A stretch of DNA of 64,000 nt from Undibacterium sp. CCC3.4 (lineage in GTDB: Bacteria > Pseudomonadota > Gammaproteobacteria > Burkholderiales > Burkholderiaceae_D), in contig NZ_CP133779.1 in NCBI RefSeq assembly GCF_034347425.1, forward strand, positions 930,001 to 994,000, read 5' to 3'. Below the pieces are notes generated by a model, which ran no database searches, was not told the DNA's origin, and worked only from the letters and a program-made list of their open reading frames with translations. Within the stretch, counting starts at the first letter, position 1. Every line of letters begins with the position of its first letter. A program made the position numbers and the translations under genes. Positions 54,468-64,000 of the stretch are shown here, piece by piece.

Positions 54468-55267
54468 GCGCCCACCCAATCCAAACTCGCACGCAGTAAG
54501 CGACCAAGCAAGGGCTGCACTTGTGCCGCCAAATCAGGACGATACGCGAACGGCGCAGTTTCATTCATATAAACACACTGACTCATCTCCAGTTGTACCG
54601 CATGGATACCCTTCTGAGGCTGGCCATATTGCCGCGTGATGTAACCGCCCTTGAAGCGGCCATTGAAAACGTGGCTATACCTGCCGTCTTGTTCCAGACA
54701 AGTGGCCAGTGCTTGCTGTAACCCGGCTGCGCACGATTGCTGATCGACCGTGCCGAAATTCAAATCCGCTAAGGTGCCGGCGAAAAACCGTGGTACTTGC
54801 GAAGCAATCGAATGGGCTTCCCACAACACTACCCGACCATGCAAGGCCAGCAAACGGGCCAGCTCAGCTTGTAATTGCCGGTGATATGGTTGCCAGTAAG
54901 TGGCGATGCGCTGTGCTGCTTCTCGCTCATCCGGCAAGTTTTCCTTCGCATACAAGGCTTGTTTGTCAAAGGTATCGACTGGGCATAGTCCGGTGGTATC
55001 TTGGCCCGGATACAAATTGGCATCGTCAGGCGCGCGGTTGAGATCGATCACATAGCGTGAATAATTGGCGCTGAGGGTAGAAGCTCCGAGCGCTTGCGCC
55101 ATGTGGTAAAGCTGCGGCAAATGCCAATCGGTATCAGCCTTGAGCTGAGCCACTGGCAACATCTGCGCGCCGATCTCGGGCGGGATCACCGTGCCGGCAT
55201 GGGGCATGGAAATCAGCAACGCGGTACTGCCTGGGTGAAATTCAAAACTGTTCATCGGTCGGCTCAC
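54464..55267 (-). CDS. hutG: N-formylglutamate deformylase
   Basis: A 267-residue hydrolase of the N-formylglutamate amidohydrolase family, which splits N-formylglutamate into glutamate and formate, the last step after HutF. Recognisable parts are STALLISMPHAGTVIPPEI, YSRYVIDLNRAPDDANLYPGQ, LWEAHSIASQVPRFF and FKGGYITRQYGQP; conserved His, Asp and Glu residues would bind zinc. Starts at 55267 or 55255 are possible. It lies 16 bases after the IclR gene and is translationally coupled with hutF. Confidence 0.94.
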   Translation of the reverse strand: MSRPMNSFEFHPGSTALLISMPHAGTVIPPEIGAQMLPVAQLKADTDWHLPQLYHMAQALGASTLSANYSRYVIDLNRAPDDANLYPGQDTTGLCPVDTFDKQALYAKENLPDEREAAQRIATYWQPYHRQLQAELARLLALHGRVVLWEAHSIASQVPRFFAGTLADLNFGTVDQQSCAAGLQQALATCLEQDGRYSHVFNGRFKGGYITRQYGQPQKGIHAVQLEMSQCVYMNETAPFAYRPDLAAQVQPLLGRLLRASLDWVGA

Positions 55268-55283
55268 TGAAAAGAAACACAGA

Positions 55284-56039
55284 TTAAGTTTGCTGCAAGC
55301 GGCTGCTAAGGCGATCAGCCGCAGCCAAGGTCAGCGTGATTAATTCTGGCTGACGGCCCAAGCTACGCTGTAGCGGTGCCATCAAAGACAGGGTCGCTTG
55401 CAATTGTTGATGCGCTGAAAAAACCGGTACGCTGACACCCCAGATACCGGCATCGACTTCACTTTCGCTGGTGGCGTAACGCTGCAGACGGATTTGCTGC
55501 AACTGGGCCTGCAGCGCATCAAGTGCCGCTGCGCTCTGCGGCACTTGGCTGAGAAAATCGGCCGTGATCAGCTCTTGTTGCGAATCTGCTGGCAAGTAAG
55601 CCAGCAAGGCTTTGGCCGAGGCGCCACGCACTGTGACATGCGCACGCCCTTTGGCAAACGAACAGCGTAAAGCCTGCGGACTATCTTGTAAGGCAATGCA
55701 CATTACTTGGCCATTGAGATGACATAGTAAGCCCACACTCTCACCGGAACGCTCTACCAGCCTATCGATTTCAGAACGCGCCGCGGCAATAAGCCAAGAA
55801 TGCTGATCGTAACTCCAGGCCAATTGCAAGGCCAGCGGTCCGGCTTCGTAATGACCGGAGTGCTGGTGCTCCTGCACCAAACCCCATTTTTTTAAGGCCA
55901 GCAATTGCCGATAGACGGTGCTCAAAGGCTGCCCGGTTTGCGCCGCCAAGTCGCGCGCCGACAGCGCTTGGCCGTGGCGGGCTATGCACGACAGCAACTG
56001 TAACTGGCGTTCATTCTGAGGGACGGGAGCAGTAGTCAT
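55284..56039 (-). CDS. IclR-family transcriptional regulator
   Basis: A 251-residue regulator with the IclR layout: a winged helix-turn-helix (residues 8-68, LQLLSCIARHGQALSARDLAAQTGQPLSTVYRQLLAL) and a C-terminal effector domain (about 80-245) containing RGASAKALLAYLP. It is the first gene of an iclR-hutG-hutF string and is probably its regulator, in place of the usual HutC; this rests on position only. Confidence 0.88.
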   Translation of the reverse strand: MTTAPVPQNERQLQLLSCIARHGQALSARDLAAQTGQPLSTVYRQLLALKKWGLVQEHQHSGHYEAGPLALQLAWSYDQHSWLIAAARSEIDRLVERSGESVGLLCHLNGQVMCIALQDSPQALRCSFAKGRAHVTVRGASAKALLAYLPADSQQELITADFLSQVPQSAAALDALQAQLQQIRLQRYATSESEVDAGIWGVSVPVFSAHQQLQATLSLMAPLQRSLGRQPELITLTLAAADRLSSRLQQT

Positions 56040-56124
56040 CGCGCCAACTTAAGCAGGAAAGACTTCATGCTAGCACTTAGCTGAGAATCTGCAAGCGATG
56101 ATTCCCACTCAGTGAGAATACGAC

Positions 56125-56802
56125 TCAGTTTTTACGGTAGGCGGCATTCTGACAAGTGCGCACTTCTTGGTTTGGGTAGGCCACCGTGATCAGATCGAAG
56201 CGCGCTTTCTCGTCCTGCGTGAGTGCGCGCAGCTGGTAGGCGAACTTACTGGTCGCCGCCGTGCGCGGCATAATACGCGCGGTATGCACCCCTTTGTTGC
56301 TGAGCGCAAGCAGATGCTGCTTAGCCGCTTCCTCAGACTTGAACACGCCTAGCGAAATACCCCAGCGCAGCGCGGTATTTTCCTGCATCACAAAAAAATC
56401 GGCCACGCCGATGCGGCGCAATTCGGCCACTTTTTTGTCTGCGCCCTCTTTGCTACCCTGCGAAGGAATATAGACCATATGCGAAGCCACATCACTGACG
56501 TTGAGGCGCGACTGGCGGTCGCCCAAAGCCAAGGTTTGCAACTGCTCTTCAACTTTTGCCGCCTCGCTCTGTAAAAAATTCCCCAGTTCGAGGCAAGCGA
56601 TCAGCTCAGCCTTTTTCACCGGCGCTGGCGCGCTCGCCAGCGCGGCAGCGGCCGTCAACGGCAGCAATTGCTCGACGTGGTGTTGCATTTTAAGGCGGCT
56701 CGGCTCATGCGTCTCCCACGACCAATGGCCGAGATAACCCAAGTTGAATGCCAGTAAAAACGCATTCAATACCAGTAAGCCCCAGAAAAAAAATCGCAGC
56801 AT
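56125..56802 (-). CDS. SPOR-domain membrane protein
   Basis: A 225-residue protein with one N-terminal membrane helix (about residues 3-23) and a SPOR domain (about 108-185; YIPSQGSKEGADKKVAELRRIGV, then WGISLGVFKSEEAAKQHLLALSNKG), the fold that binds glycan-stripped peptidoglycan at division sites. A Cys occurs in the linker (residue 70). It lies 17 bases downstream of coaX on the same strand and is probably the last gene of the birA-coaX operon. Confidence 0.85.
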   Translation of the reverse strand: MLRFFFWGLLVLNAFLLAFNLGYLGHWSWETHEPSRLKMQHHVEQLLPLTAAAALASAPAPVKKAELIACLELGNFLQSEAAKVEEQLQTLALGDRQSRLNVSDVASHMVYIPSQGSKEGADKKVAELRRIGVADFFVMQENTALRWGISLGVFKSEEAAKQHLLALSNKGVHTARIMPRTAATSKFAYQLRALTQDEKARFDLITVAYPNQEVRTCQNAAYRKN

Positions 56803-56819
56803 GATGAAACTCTTTCAAT

Positions 56820-57587
56820 TCAGTCCGGGCTCGATTGTGCCACGACCAACAGGCCGGTCAATACAAGATTAGCACTGTGTTCACATTCAAAACCAAGATG
56901 CGGCAACAGATAGCCTGCGGCACCACCGGAAATCAGACAGATCACTGGCCCAGCGCTACGCGCGATCAAAGCTTGCCGCGCCAAACTCAAGGCCCCAACC
57001 TGGGCATGGATACAGCCGCTGACGATGGCCGCAGCGGTATTGCTGGCAAATAAATGCGCCACATTCAGGCTTTCGGCTACCTGCGGCAATTGCGCCGTAT
57101 TGTGAGCCAGCGACTCAGCCATCAATTTCAAGCCCGGCAGTATCATGCCACCGAGAAAATCGGCTTCGGCCGTCAAAGCATCGATCGTGGTCGCCGTGCC
57201 GCAGGTAGCAATCACTACATTCTGCCGCGGGTACAGCGCACGCGCAGCCAGTGCCGAAGCGAAGCGGTCGCAGCCGAGTTGTGTCGGATGATCATAACAA
57301 TTGCGTACCCCGGCCAACGCCGCCTGTGCGGTAAACCAGTGCGGCGTCAGCGCAGGAAAGGCTTGCCCGAGCACATCGGTCAGACGCGCTTGGATCGCAC
57401 GGCCAGCCACATTGGAAATCAAGATACGCGTAACTGGGAACGCCGCCAAGGCGGCCGGCAAGCTATCGAGCTCCGCGTGTGCCAAGGAATCCATCGCCAA
57501 CCACAGCGTCACCACATCAGGCTGCGCAGTCGGACTCGGGATAGCCCATTTGATACGGGTATTACCAGCGTCAATGACTAATAACAT
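56820..57587 (-). CDS. coaX: Type III pantothenate kinase
   Basis: A 255-residue ASKHA-fold kinase, the first step of coenzyme A synthesis. ATG 57587 gives MLLVIDAGNTRIKWA, the phosphate-binding start; upstream in-frame codons are not needed. Other family parts are LGCDRFASALAARALY and VIATCGTATTIDAL. In type III enzymes the pantothenate contact residues lie around the GCDR stretch. It starts ten bases after birA, the common birA-coaX order of betaproteobacteria. Confidence 0.93.
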   Translation of the reverse strand: MLLVIDAGNTRIKWAIPSPTAQPDVVTLWLAMDSLAHAELDSLPAALAAFPVTRILISNVAGRAIQARLTDVLGQAFPALTPHWFTAQAALAGVRNCYDHPTQLGCDRFASALAARALYPRQNVVIATCGTATTIDALTAEADFLGGMILPGLKLMAESLAHNTAQLPQVAESLNVAHLFASNTAAAIVSGCIHAQVGALSLARQALIARSAGPVICLISGGAAGYLLPHLGFECEHSANLVLTGLLVVAQSSPD

Positions 57588-57597
57588 AAGTACTTTC

Positions 57598-58416
57598 TTA
57601 AACAGGGCGCAGCGACACATCGCCGGCCCAGACCGTCACTTGACCACTATCAGTTTGCAACACCAAGCAGCCAGCCAAATCGACCCCGAGCGCTATGCCT
57701 AGATGCAATACCCGACCATGATCGATGATCTGTACGGCTTCCTGCGCATACGCATGCAAGCGATTCCAACGTGGCAAGAACGGCGCAAAGCCTTGCAGAT
57801 CAAATTGCTCGCAACTAGCAGCCAGATGGCGAATCAGTTGCGCCATCAGTGCATTTCTATCCATCCGCGCTAACCACGGGGCGTCGGCAACCGCGTTGCC
57901 AATGCGCGCTTCCAGTTCATCCGGCACGATCAAGTTCAAGCCGATACCAACGACGACCCAACTACCGCCGCCTTCAGCCTGCGTGCTTTCGATCAATATT
58001 CCGGCGAGCTTCTTTCGCTCGCGCAGCACATCATTCGGCCATTTCAATTGTACCTGCACATCGAGTTCGATCAAGGCTTCGGCCAGTGCGACCCCGATTG
58101 CCAAGGGCAAGCCTAGCAAGCCATGCACTGGTTGGCGCATACGCCAGGCCAGTGAAAAGGTCAACAATTCACCGCCCTCGCTGAGCCAACTGCGACCGGC
58201 GCGGCCGCGCCCGGCAGTTTGTTGTAATGCCAAACGTAAAACGGCAGTCTCCAGTTCGGGCAAGCGCGCCATCAAATCGGCGTTGGTCGAACCGGTACTG
58301 GCGACGACTTCTATCTGCAGCGCTCGGAACTCGCTGGGAAGCAAGGCCGCAATCGCGGCGGCATTCACGGCCACGCCTAAGGCGGCAGAAGGAACAGGAG
58401 GAGGAAATTCGGACAT
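57598..58416 (-). CDS. birA: Biotin--[acetyl-CoA-carboxylase] ligase
   Basis: A 272-residue ligase that attaches biotin to acetyl-CoA carboxylase carrier protein. The biotin-binding signatures TGSTNADL (about residue 41) and QQTAGRGRAGRSW (about 66-78), KWPNDVL and GGGSWVVVGIGLNL are present. With only about 35 residues before the catalytic domain it lacks the winged helix of E. coli BirA, so it should not act as a repressor. No Shine-Dalgarno is seen before the ATG. Confidence 0.93.
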   Translation of the reverse strand: MSEFPPPVPSAALGVAVNAAAIAALLPSEFRALQIEVVASTGSTNADLMARLPELETAVLRLALQQTAGRGRAGRSWLSEGGELLTFSLAWRMRQPVHGLLGLPLAIGVALAEALIELDVQVQLKWPNDVLRERKKLAGILIESTQAEGGGSWVVVGIGLNLIVPDELEARIGNAVADAPWLARMDRNALMAQLIRHLAASCEQFDLQGFAPFLPRWNRLHAYAQEAVQIIDHGRVLHLGIALGVDLAGCLVLQTDSGQVTVWAGDVSLRPV

Positions 58417-58435
58417 GGAGGACTATGTTTGAACA

Positions 58436-58474
58436 CAAAAAAAAACGGCACCGCGAATACTGCCACGGTGCCGT
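58436..58474 (-). terminator. Terminator of the rpoBC operon
   Basis: Read on the minus strand: stem ACGGCACCG / CGGTGCCGT with a 12-base loop, followed by nine T residues; it lies about 33 bases after the rpoC stop and separates it from birA. Confidence 0.88.
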
Positions 58475-58506
58475 CTTACTTACGTTGCTGAAAATTTCAG
58501 CAAGGC

Positions 58507-61500
58507 TTACGCATCACCCTCGATGTCGCTGGCGACTACTTCAGGCATAGGCGCGAAGATGGCTTTCTCAGCTTCGAGCATAGCCAAACGTTCATCGGCT
58601 TCCCAAGTTTCTTTCAACTTGCGTGCACGATGGAAGGCCAAACCGGTACCAGCAGGTATCAGACGACCGACGATGACGTTTTCTTTCAAACCGCGCAAGC
58701 CATCTTTTTTACCCATGATCGCCGCTTCCGTCAGAACCCGTGTGGTTTCTTGGAACGATGCCGCAGAGATGAAGGAATCTGTCGACAAGGAAGCCTTGGT
58801 AATACCAAGCAAGATATTTTCATATGTTGCAGGGATACCGTTGGCCGCAGCGACGCGATCATTTTCATCAAGCAATTCCGAACGCTCAACCTGTTCACCG
58901 ACGATGTAGTTGGCATCACCCGGATTGACAACGACGACGCGACGCAACATCTGACGCACGATCACTTCAATGTGCTTGTCATTGATCTTCACGCCTTGCA
59001 AACGGTATACATCTTGCACTTCGTCAACGATGTAACGCGCCAAAGCTTCGATACCGAGCAAACGCAAGATATCTTGCGGATCGGCCGGGCCGTCGACAAT
59101 CATCTCACCTTTGTTAACAACTTGACCATCATGAACCAAGACTTGCTTGTCCTTGGTGATCAAGAATTCATGCTTCTCGCCATCCATGTCGGTGATTTCC
59201 AGCCGTTGCTTACCCTTGGTTTCTTTACCGAAGGCAACCGTACCAGTCACTTCCGCCAGCATACCAGCGTCTTTTGGCGAACGCGCTTCAAACAACTCGG
59301 CAACCCGTGGCAAACCACCGGTAATATCACGTGTTTTTTGCGATTCGGTAGGAATACGCGCCAAGACTTCACCAACGTGCACTTGCTGGCCATCTTTGAC
59401 GGTGATCAGCGCGCCGACTTGGAAGCCGATCGTTACCGCATGCTCGGTACCCGAAATCTTGACTTCTTCGCCTTGCTCATTGAGCAATTTGACTTGCGGA
59501 CGCAGGGTTTTACCTGCGGCGCTGCCGCGACGTTTCGCATCGATCGCCACCAGAGTGGACAAGCCTGTCACTTCATCAACCTGCTTGGCAACCGTCACGC
59601 CTTCTTCGACATTCTCGAATTTAACGGTACCGGTGTATTCGGTAATGATAGGACGGGTCAATGGATCCCAAGTCGCCAAAGCAAAACCGGCTTTGATGAC
59701 CATGCCATCTTTCACGATCAACATGGCACCGTACGGTACTTTATGACGTTCACGTTCACGACCGTGGTCGTCGGTGATCAACACTTCACCGGAACGGGAA
59801 ATAACGATCTGGTCGCCCTTGCCGTTGGTAACGTAACGCATGGTGGCCGTGAAACGGATGACACCATTGGATTTCGCTTCCACCGACGAGGCCACTGCCG
59901 CACGCGACGCTGCACCACCGATATGGAAGGTACGCATAGTCAGCTGTGTACCTGGTTCACCGATCGACTGCGCCGCGATCACGCCGACTGCTTCGCCGGC
60001 ATTGACCATCGAGCCGCGACCGAGATCACGACCGTAACACATGGCGCACAGGCCGTAGCGTGTATCGCAAGTCAGCGGGGTGCGGACCTTGACTTCATCG
60101 ATGCCGAGGCGTTCGATTTCTTCGACCGAATTTTCATCGAGCAAAGTACCGGCTGCGTACAGTGTTTCTTGCGTTTCCGGATTGACGATGTCATTGGCCG
60201 AAACGCGACCGAGTATCAGTTCGCGCAAAGGTACATTGACTTCACCGCCTTCGACGATGGCTTTCATCGATGAACCGTTGGAAGTGCCGCAGTCATCCTC
60301 GATCACCACCAAATCTTGGGTCACATCGACCAGGCGACGCGTCAGGTAACCGGAGTTCGCGGTTTTGAGCGCGGTATCGGCCAGACCTTTCCGCGCACCA
60401 TGCGTGGAAATAAAGTACTGCAACACGTTCAGACCTTCGCGGAAGTTCGCGGTGATCGGCGTTTCAATGATGGAACCATCCGGTTTCGCCATCAGACCAC
60501 GCATACCGGCGAGCTGACGAATCTGCGCTGCGGAACCGCGCGCGCCGGAGTCGGCCATCATGTAAATGGCATTGAACGATTCTTGTGTGCCGACGCTGCC
60601 GTCACGACGGGTGACCGGTTCAACTTTGAGTTGTTCCATCATCGCCTTGCCGACTTCATCACCGGTCTTGCCCCAGATATCGACCACTTTATTGTAACGC
60701 TCGCCGGCAGTTACCAAACCGGACGCATATTGCTGTTCGATTTGTTTGACTTCGTGTTCGGCCGCAGCCAACAAGGTGACTTTTTGTGGCGGTACCAACA
60801 TGTCATCGATACAGATAGAGATACCGGCGCGCGTCGCGAGGCGGAAACCCATTTGCATCAATTGATCGGCAAACACGACCGTGGCGCGCAGACCGCACTT
60901 ACGGAACGAGGTATCGATCAGTTTCGAAATTTCTTTTTTCTTCAAGGCGCGGTTAAGCACGGTGAAGGGCAAGCCCTTAGGCAGAATTTCCGACAAAATC
61001 GCACGGCCTACCGTGGTTTCGTAACGCTTGATGGTTTTAACGAATTCGCCGGTTTCCAAATCTTTCGGGAACTCGGTAATCCGCACGGTAATCCGTGTGC
61101 TCAGTTCGACTTCCTTGTTGTCCCAGGCGCGGATCGCTTCTGACACATCAGGGAACATCATGCCTTCACCCTTACCGTTGATTTTTTCACGGGAAGCGTA
61201 GTACAGACCCAAGACGATATCTTGCGATGGAACAATCGACGGTTCGCCGTTGGATGGGAACAGAATATTGTTCGAAGCCAGCATCAGGGTGCGCGCTTCC
61301 ATCTGTGCTTCAATCGACAGAGGAACGTGGACCGCCATTTGATCGCCGTCAAAGTCGGCATTGAAAGCGGCGCAGACCAGCGGATGCAGCTGAATCGCTT
61401 TACCTTCGATCAATACCGGTTCAAACGCTTGGATACCAAGACGATGCAAAGTCGGTGCGCGGTTCAACATAATCGGATGTTCGCGGATGACTTCCTCGAG

Positions 61501-62733
61501 AATATCCCAGACTACCGGCTCTTGAATCTCAACCAGTTTTTTCGCCGCCTTGATAGTCGTTGCCAGACCCATCAATTCCAGCTTGTTGAAAATAAACGGT
61601 TTAAACAATTCCAAAGCCATCAGTTTCGGCAAGCCGCACTGATGCAATTTCAATTGCGGGCCCACGACGATCACGGAACGACCCGAGTAATCGACGCGTT
61701 TGCCCAACAAGTTTTGACGGAAACGGCCGCCCTTACCTTTGATCATTTCAGCCAGCGATTTCAGCGGACGCTTGTTCGCGCCCGTCATGGCCTTACCACG
61801 ACGACCGTTATCGAGCAGCGAATCGACGGCTTCTTGCAGCATCCGTTTTTCATTACGTGTAATGATTTCCGGTGCGCGCAATTCCATCAGACGCTTGAGA
61901 CGATTGTTACGGTTGATGACGCGGCGATACAGATCGTTCAGATCGGAAGTCGCGAAACGGCCGCCATCGAGTGGCACCAAGGGACGCAATTCCGGCGGCA
62001 AGACCGGCAAGACTTCCATGATCATCCAATCCGGTTTGATGCCGGAACGTTGGAAGGCTTCCAGCACTTTGAGGCGCTTGGCGTATTTCTTGATCTTGGC
62101 TTCGGATTTCGATTCTTTCAATTCCACGCGCAGAGTTTCTGCATCGCGGTCGATATCGATAGAACGCAGCAATTCGCGGATACCTTCGGCACCCATGAAG
62201 GCAGTGAATTCGTCGCCATGTTCTTCGTATTTGGCAGCGTAATCATCTTCCGACATGATCTGGCATTTTTTCAACGGAGTCATGCCTGGATCGGTGACGA
62301 CATATGCTTCAAAGTACAGTACGCGTTCAATATCGCGCAATGTCATGTCGAGCACCATACCAAGACGCGATGGCAGCGACTTGAGGAACCAGATATGGGC
62401 AGTTGGCGAAGCGAGTTCAATATGACCCATGCGCTCACGACGAACTTTGGCCAGAGTAACTTCAACGCCGCATTTTTCGCAGATCACACCGCGATGCTTG
62501 AGACGCTTGTATTTGCCGCACAAGCATTCGTAATCCTTGATAGGACCAAAAATCTTGGCGCAGAACAAGCCGTCACGTTCAGGTTTGAAAGTACGATAGT
62601 TGATGGTTTCCGGCTTTTTAACTTCGCCGTAGGACCACGAACGGATCTTGTCTGGTGATGCCAGACCGATTTTGATCGCGTCAAACTGTTCGTTCGGTTG
62701 GACTTGCTTGAATAAATCGAGCAGGGCTTTCAT
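58507..62733 (-). CDS. rpoC: DNA-directed RNA polymerase subunit beta'
   Basis: A 1408-residue catalytic subunit, almost the same length as E. coli beta' (1407). The N-terminal zinc-binding [19 protein letters not shown] is at about 70-88, the catalytic NADFDGDQ at about 458-465, and the second zinc site around [19 protein letters not shown]. Bridge-helix and trigger-loop stretches are intact. GGAG lies eight bases before ATG 62733. Large antisense open frames in this region are by-products of codon use. Confidence 0.98.
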   Translation of the reverse strand: MKALLDLFKQVQPNEQFDAIKIGLASPDKIRSWSYGEVKKPETINYRTFKPERDGLFCAKIFGPIKDYECLCGKYKRLKHRGVICEKCGVEVTLAKVRRERMGHIELASPTAHIWFLKSLPSRLGMVLDMTLRDIERVLYFEAYVVTDPGMTPLKKCQIMSEDDYAAKYEEHGDEFTAFMGAEGIRELLRSIDIDRDAETLRVELKESKSEAKIKKYAKRLKVLEAFQRSGIKPDWMIMEVLPVLPPELRPLVPLDGGRFATSDLNDLYRRVINRNNRLKRLMELRAPEIITRNEKRMLQEAVDSLLDNGRRGKAMTGANKRPLKSLAEMIKGKGGRFRQNLLGKRVDYSGRSVIVVGPQLKLHQCGLPKLMALELFKPFIFNKLELMGLATTIKAAKKLVEIQEPVVWDILEEVIREHPIMLNRAPTLHRLGIQAFEPVLIEGKAIQLHPLVCAAFNADFDGDQMAVHVPLSIEAQMEARTLMLASNNILFPSNGEPSIVPSQDIVLGLYYASREKINGKGEGMMFPDVSEAIRAWDNKEVELSTRITVRITEFPKDLETGEFVKTIKRYETTVGRAILSEILPKGLPFTVLNRALKKKEISKLIDTSFRKCGLRATVVFADQLMQMGFRLATRAGISICIDDMLVPPQKVTLLAAAEHEVKQIEQQYASGLVTAGERYNKVVDIWGKTGDEVGKAMMEQLKVEPVTRRDGSVGTQESFNAIYMMADSGARGSAAQIRQLAGMRGLMAKPDGSIIETPITANFREGLNVLQYFISTHGARKGLADTALKTANSGYLTRRLVDVTQDLVVIEDDCGTSNGSSMKAIVEGGEVNVPLRELILGRVSANDIVNPETQETLYAAGTLLDENSVEEIERLGIDEVKVRTPLTCDTRYGLCAMCYGRDLGRGSMVNAGEAVGVIAAQSIGEPGTQLTMRTFHIGGAASRAAVASSVEAKSNGVIRFTATMRYVTNGKGDQIVISRSGEVLITDDHGRERERHKVPYGAMLIVKDGMVIKAGFALATWDPLTRPIITEYTGTVKFENVEEGVTVAKQVDEVTGLSTLVAIDAKRRGSAAGKTLRPQVKLLNEQGEEVKISGTEHAVTIGFQVGALITVKDGQQVHVGEVLARIPTESQKTRDITGGLPRVAELFEARSPKDAGMLAEVTGTVAFGKETKGKQRLEITDMDGEKHEFLITKDKQVLVHDGQVVNKGEMIVDGPADPQDILRLLGIEALARYIVDEVQDVYRLQGVKINDKHIEVIVRQMLRRVVVVNPGDANYIVGEQVERSELLDENDRVAAANGIPATYENILLGITKASLSTDSFISAASFQETTRVLTEAAIMGKKDGLRGLKENVIVGRLIPAGTGLAFHRARKLKETWEADERLAMLEAEKAIFAPMPEVVASDIEGDA

Positions 62734-62962
62734 GGGTTCACTCCAGTAAAGCGTCGTGAAACGCTGACTTTATGGTGCTGCAACAGAAACGCTCTCGTCT
62801 GACCCTGTTCGCATCAACGGGAGAGCCAGGTCGGATGACCTTGGTTCCGCTGATACCGGGAACGAAGAACTGCTTCTAAACTGCCGGCCTAATGACCAAC
62901 GCCCGAAGCGAATTCGGGCGGTGGCTGGGTACTGCTGGAGTGGCTTACGCCACCCCTTTACT
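62734..62962 (-). other. rpoB-rpoC intergenic region
   Basis: A 229-base gap between the two polymerase genes, longer than the few tens of bases often found here. I see no gene and no clear terminator in it; it is probably transcribed as part of the operon. Confidence 0.5.

Positions 62963-64000
<1,038 letters not shown>

Noticed and set aside
58630..60273. 547-codon plus-strand open frame opposite rpoC
   Set aside because: It is antisense to a fully conserved housekeeping gene, has no ribosome site or family resemblance, and arises from codon bias.
61222..62658. 478-codon plus-strand open frame opposite rpoC
   Set aside because: Same reason: composition rich in His, Gln, Arg and Phe typical of an antisense shadow of rpoC.

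Overview
The window reads as ordinary chromosomal DNA of a betaproteobacterium, most likely a member of the Burkholderiales close to the Oxalobacteraceae. This is inferred from the rpoB-rpoC, lipB-lipA, dat-ybeD, birA-coaX and malonate-decarboxylase gene content and the moderate-to-high GC coding style; no 16S or other taxonomic marker is present. I found no tRNA, rRNA, CRISPR array, prophage or insertion sequence. Coding density is high and most genes lie in tightly packed or overlapping strings.

Layout. 1-5.3 kb (+): 3' part of an ABC-transport auxiliary lipoprotein, a long VanZ-like membrane protein, a thioredoxin-like [2Fe-2S] ferredoxin, an alpha/beta hydrolase, a PBP5-type D-Ala-D-Ala carboxypeptidase, a D-amino acid aminotransferase and the YbeD-family protein. 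5.3-10 kb: glycerol block glpD-glpK-glpF (-) with divergent glpR (+). 10-11.5 kb: GcvA-like LysR regulator and a divergent DUF2917 gene. 11.6-13.3 kb: lipB-lipA. 13.8-17.2 kb: convergent DUF2339 membrane protein and chemotaxis receptor. 17.8-24.2 kb: a large lipoprotein with fibronectin III domains and a metzincin-type zinc site, an exported creatininase-like protein with an exported beta-propeller protein, and infA behind a long structured leader.

24.3-34.9 kb holds a malonate utilisation operon (-): TRAP transporter P-Q-M, then mdcA-C-D-E-G-B-H, then an exported carboxymuconolactone-decarboxylase-like gene, almost all joined by 1-16 base overlaps or very short gaps. A divergent GntR/FCD regulator (MdcY-like) and a perfect 14-bp palindrome TCTTGTATACAAGA sit at its head. 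Import (TRAP), activation of the carrier protein (MdcB/MdcG make and attach the prosthetic group, MdcH loads it), acyl exchange (MdcA/MdcC) and decarboxylation (MdcD/MdcE) are all encoded together.

34.9-43.6 kb: two cyclic-di-GMP enzymes (HD-GYP; GGDEF-EAL), a CNNM/CorC-like protein and a Gcr-type membrane protein. 43.7-48.7 kb: YitT-like protein, GlxA-type regulator divergent from glutathione-dependent formaldehyde dehydrogenase, a FabH-like synthase, a TlpA-like thioredoxin. 48.7-56.8 kb: Lrp/AsnC regulator divergent from an E. coli-type lysA, sodC, a phytanoyl-CoA dioxygenase-like protein, aroG, the last two steps of histidine degradation (hutG, hutF) with an IclR regulator, and a SPOR-domain protein. 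56.8-64 kb (-): coaX, birA, rpoC and the 3' part of rpoB, which runs off the right edge.

The points most worth checking are the malonate/TRAP operon and its operator, the metzincin lipoprotein, the exported creatininase-propeller pair with altered metal ligands, the infA leader, and the glycerol block lying between ybeD and lipB. Family assignments come from reading motifs by eye; no database search was run.
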